53,638 nucleotides of DNA from JBEKYD01 sp049509915 (GTDB lineage: Bacteria; Acidobacteriota; Terriglobia; Bryobacterales; Bryobacteraceae), in NCBI GenBank assembly GCA_049509915.1, contig JBEKZL010000010.1, forward strand, positions 1 to 53,638, read 5' to 3'. This document shows positions 52,203 through 53,638 of the stretch, in pieces. How positions within the stretch are numbered: position 1 is the stretch's first letter; every line of letters starts with the position of its first letter. A program made the translations under genes and the position numbers. The notes below the pieces were generated by a model, which worked only from the letters and a program-made list of their open reading frames with translations, searched no databases and was not told the DNA's origin.

Positions 52203-53638
52203 ATGAGCATGGAGTTATTTGGAGGCCGTCTGATGGGAGGGGTTGCGCTCTTCGCTCTATTGCTCGCGGAAGTCGCCGGGGTGCTTCGGGCGCAGGGACC
52301 CACTGGCGAAATCCGGCTCGATGTAAGAGACCCTTCGGGAGCCGCGGTGGAGGCCGCCGGGGAGCTTCGGAGCCTGGCCGGCGGAGCGGAACGGATCTTT
52401 CAGACGGATAAGCAGGGCGCGTTCAAATTTTCCGGCCTGCCCTACGGTCGCTACCGCCTGGAGATTTCGAAGGGCGGATTCGCCACCCTGGTGGTGCGGA
52501 TCGATGTGCGGTCTTCCACTCCCGTTTCGCGAACCGTGACGATGGCGTTGGCGCACGCGGAAAGCAAGCTGGATGTGGTCGGGACAACGCCGCTCGCCGG
52601 AACCGGTCTCACTTCCAGCCAGATAGCTGCTCCCGTCCAAACCGCTGTAGCGGCCGATGTGGAATCGAGTGGCGCGCTCGATCTGGCGGATTTCCTGAAC
52701 CGGCGGTTGAGTGGCGTGTACTTTAACGAAATGCAGGGGAACCCGTTCCAGCCGGACGTAAATTTCCGCGGCTACACCGCTTCTCCGCTGCTGGGAACGC
52801 CCGAAGGGATTTCAGTCTATCTGGACGGCGTACGGCAGAATCAGCCCTTTGGCGACGTGGTGAGCTGGGATTTGATCCCCAGGAACGCCATTTCCGAAAT
52901 CACGTTGGTACCGGGATCGGACCCTCTATTCGGGCTGAATACGTTGGGAGGCGCGCTTTCCGTCCAGACCAAGGACGGCGCCGCGAATCCGGGGCTGGAT
53001 GGAACCCTGACCTACGGCAGCAGCGGCCGAAAAGCGGTTCAGGCCGAGTACGGCGGCGGCAAGGCGACGGGCTTCAACTGGTTTCTTGCCGGGAATGTAT
53101 TTCACGAATCCGGCTGGCGCTTCGATTCACCCTCGGACGTCCGTCAGGCGTTCGCCCGGCTCGGCTGGCGCTCGGGCGGCACCGACGTGGCGCTCACCGT
53201 GTCTTATGCCTATAACACCCTGATCGGCAATGGGCTGCAGGATTATCGCCTGCTCCAAAGCGACTATTCGAGCGTCTACTCCATCCCCGATAGCACAGCG
53301 AACCGCTCTCCCTCTCTCAATTTCATCGCGCGCCATAGCTTCAGCGAGGCGCTGACGTTTTCCGGCAACGCCTGGTACCGGAACATCCGCACCGAAGCAA
53401 TCGACGCCAATTTCAACACCGACGCGCTCACTCAATCGATCTATCAGCCGACTGCGGAAGAGCAGGCAGTCCTCAGTGCAGCGGGTTATAGCGGTTTTCC
53501 CGCGAGCGGCGCCAACATCGCCAACACACCCTTTCCCAAATGGAGTTGCATCGCCGAAGCGCTGCAGTTGGGCGACCCGGACCAGACCTGCGATGGCGTC
53601 GACATCTACTCGAAGGAAGTGCAGAACGAGTACGGATT
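52203..53638 (+). CDS. TonB-dependent receptor with carboxypeptidase-regulatory domain (3' end outside window)
   Basis: At least 478 residues, open at the window end. An N-terminal signal peptide (to about VLRAQG, residue 28) is followed by a carboxypeptidase-regulatory/CNA-B-like domain (GEIRLDVRDPSGAAVEAAG, then FKFSGLPYGRYRLEISKGGF; about 31-100). The plug domain then shows LADFLNRRLSGV, VNFRGYTASPLLGTPEGI, VYLDGVRQNQPFGD and LVPGSDPLFGLNTLGGAL, and the first barrel strands follow. The ATG at 52203 has an AAGGA site five bases upstream. The family imports large substrates, often sugars or metal complexes, across the outer membrane. It is divergent from an ECF sigma/anti-sigma pair. Confidence 0.92.
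   Translation, partial: MSMELFGGRLMGGVALFALLLAEVAGVLRAQGPTGEIRLDVRDPSGAAVEAAGELRSLAGGAERIFQTDKQGAFKFSGLPYGRYRLEISKGGFATLVVRIDVRSSTPVSRTVTMALAHAESKLDVVGTTPLAGTGLTSSQIAAPVQTAVAADVESSGALDLADFLNRRLSGVYFNEMQGNPFQPDVNFRGYTASPLLGTPEGISVYLDGVRQNQPFGDVVSWDLIPRNAISEITLVPGSDPLFGLNTLGGALSVQTKDGAANPGLDGTLTYGSSGRKAVQAEYGGGKATGFNWFLAGNVFHESGWRFDSPSDVRQAFARLGWRSGGTDVALTVSYAYNTLIGNGLQDYRLLQSDYSSVYSIPDSTANRSPSLNFIARHSFSEALTFSGNAWYRNIRTEAIDANFNTDALTQSIYQPTAEEQAVLSAAGYSGFPASGANIANTPFPKWSCIAEALQLGDPDQTCDGVDIYSKEVQNEYG

Noticed and set aside
1..53638. tRNA, rRNA, transposase or phage genes
   Set aside because: I looked for T-loop motifs, rRNA-like conserved stretches and transposase or integrase domains and found none.

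Overview
This is a GC-rich, densely coded bacterial window that looks like Acidobacteriota, probably close to Candidatus Solibacter / Bryobacterales. The clues are two very long MacB-type permeases of the ADOP kind (acidobacterial duplicated orphan permeases), a TonB-dependent receptor with an N-terminal carboxypeptidase-regulatory domain, a PEP-CTERM protein, hopanoid-modification genes and a family of short hairpin repeats between genes. The placement is inference. No rRNA, tRNA, CRISPR array, phage or transposase was seen.

Layout. 1-8.4 kb: a 5'-truncated NYN/LOTUS RNA-binding protein, a UbiB-type kinase, a divergent phaR/phasin pair with visible PhaR-type operators, an alpha/beta hydrolase behind a highly folded inverted repeat, an aldehyde dehydrogenase and a PEP-CTERM protein. 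8.7-12.5 kb (plus strand): a lipid operon with a 65-residue acidic protein, a WS/DGAT wax-ester/triacylglycerol synthase, an SDR and a patatin lipase. 12.6-29.1 kb (minus strand): one apparently co-transcribed block that runs small protein, EtfD-like membrane Fe-S oxidoreductase, EtfB, EtfA, acyl-CoA dehydrogenase, a 2869-residue KS-AT-KS-ACPx4-KR-DH synthase, a 4'-phosphopantetheinyl transferase and a KAS III enzyme.

29.4-32 kb: adenylate kinase and a divergent TPR/HTH regulator. 32.2-38.3 kb: a complete sufBCDSU-sufT operon ending in its probable Rrf2-type regulator. 38.4-41.9 kb: an exported protein overlapping hpnJ, then hpnI. 42.1-42.5 kb: the relic of a higBA toxin-antitoxin module. 42.8-43.9 kb: type II glutamine synthetase. 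44-50.5 kb: two ADOP permeases and an RNA uracil methyltransferase. 50.6-53.6 kb: an ECF sigma factor with a membrane zinc-finger anti-sigma protein fused to a degenerate HNH-like domain, divergent from a 3'-truncated TonB-dependent receptor.

The most distinctive system is the lipid block at 8.7-29 kb. The megasynthase resembles polyunsaturated fatty acid / secondary-lipid synthases. All four of its tandem carrier domains have Thr where the phosphopantetheine-bearing Ser is expected, although a PPTase gene follows directly. The same transcript encodes a complete electron route from an acyl-CoA dehydrogenase through ETF to a membrane quinone reductase. A convergent operon can esterify acyl chains into storage lipid. 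I infer a dedicated pathway that makes, desaturates or degrades, and stores an unusual acyl chain; its product cannot be read from sequence.
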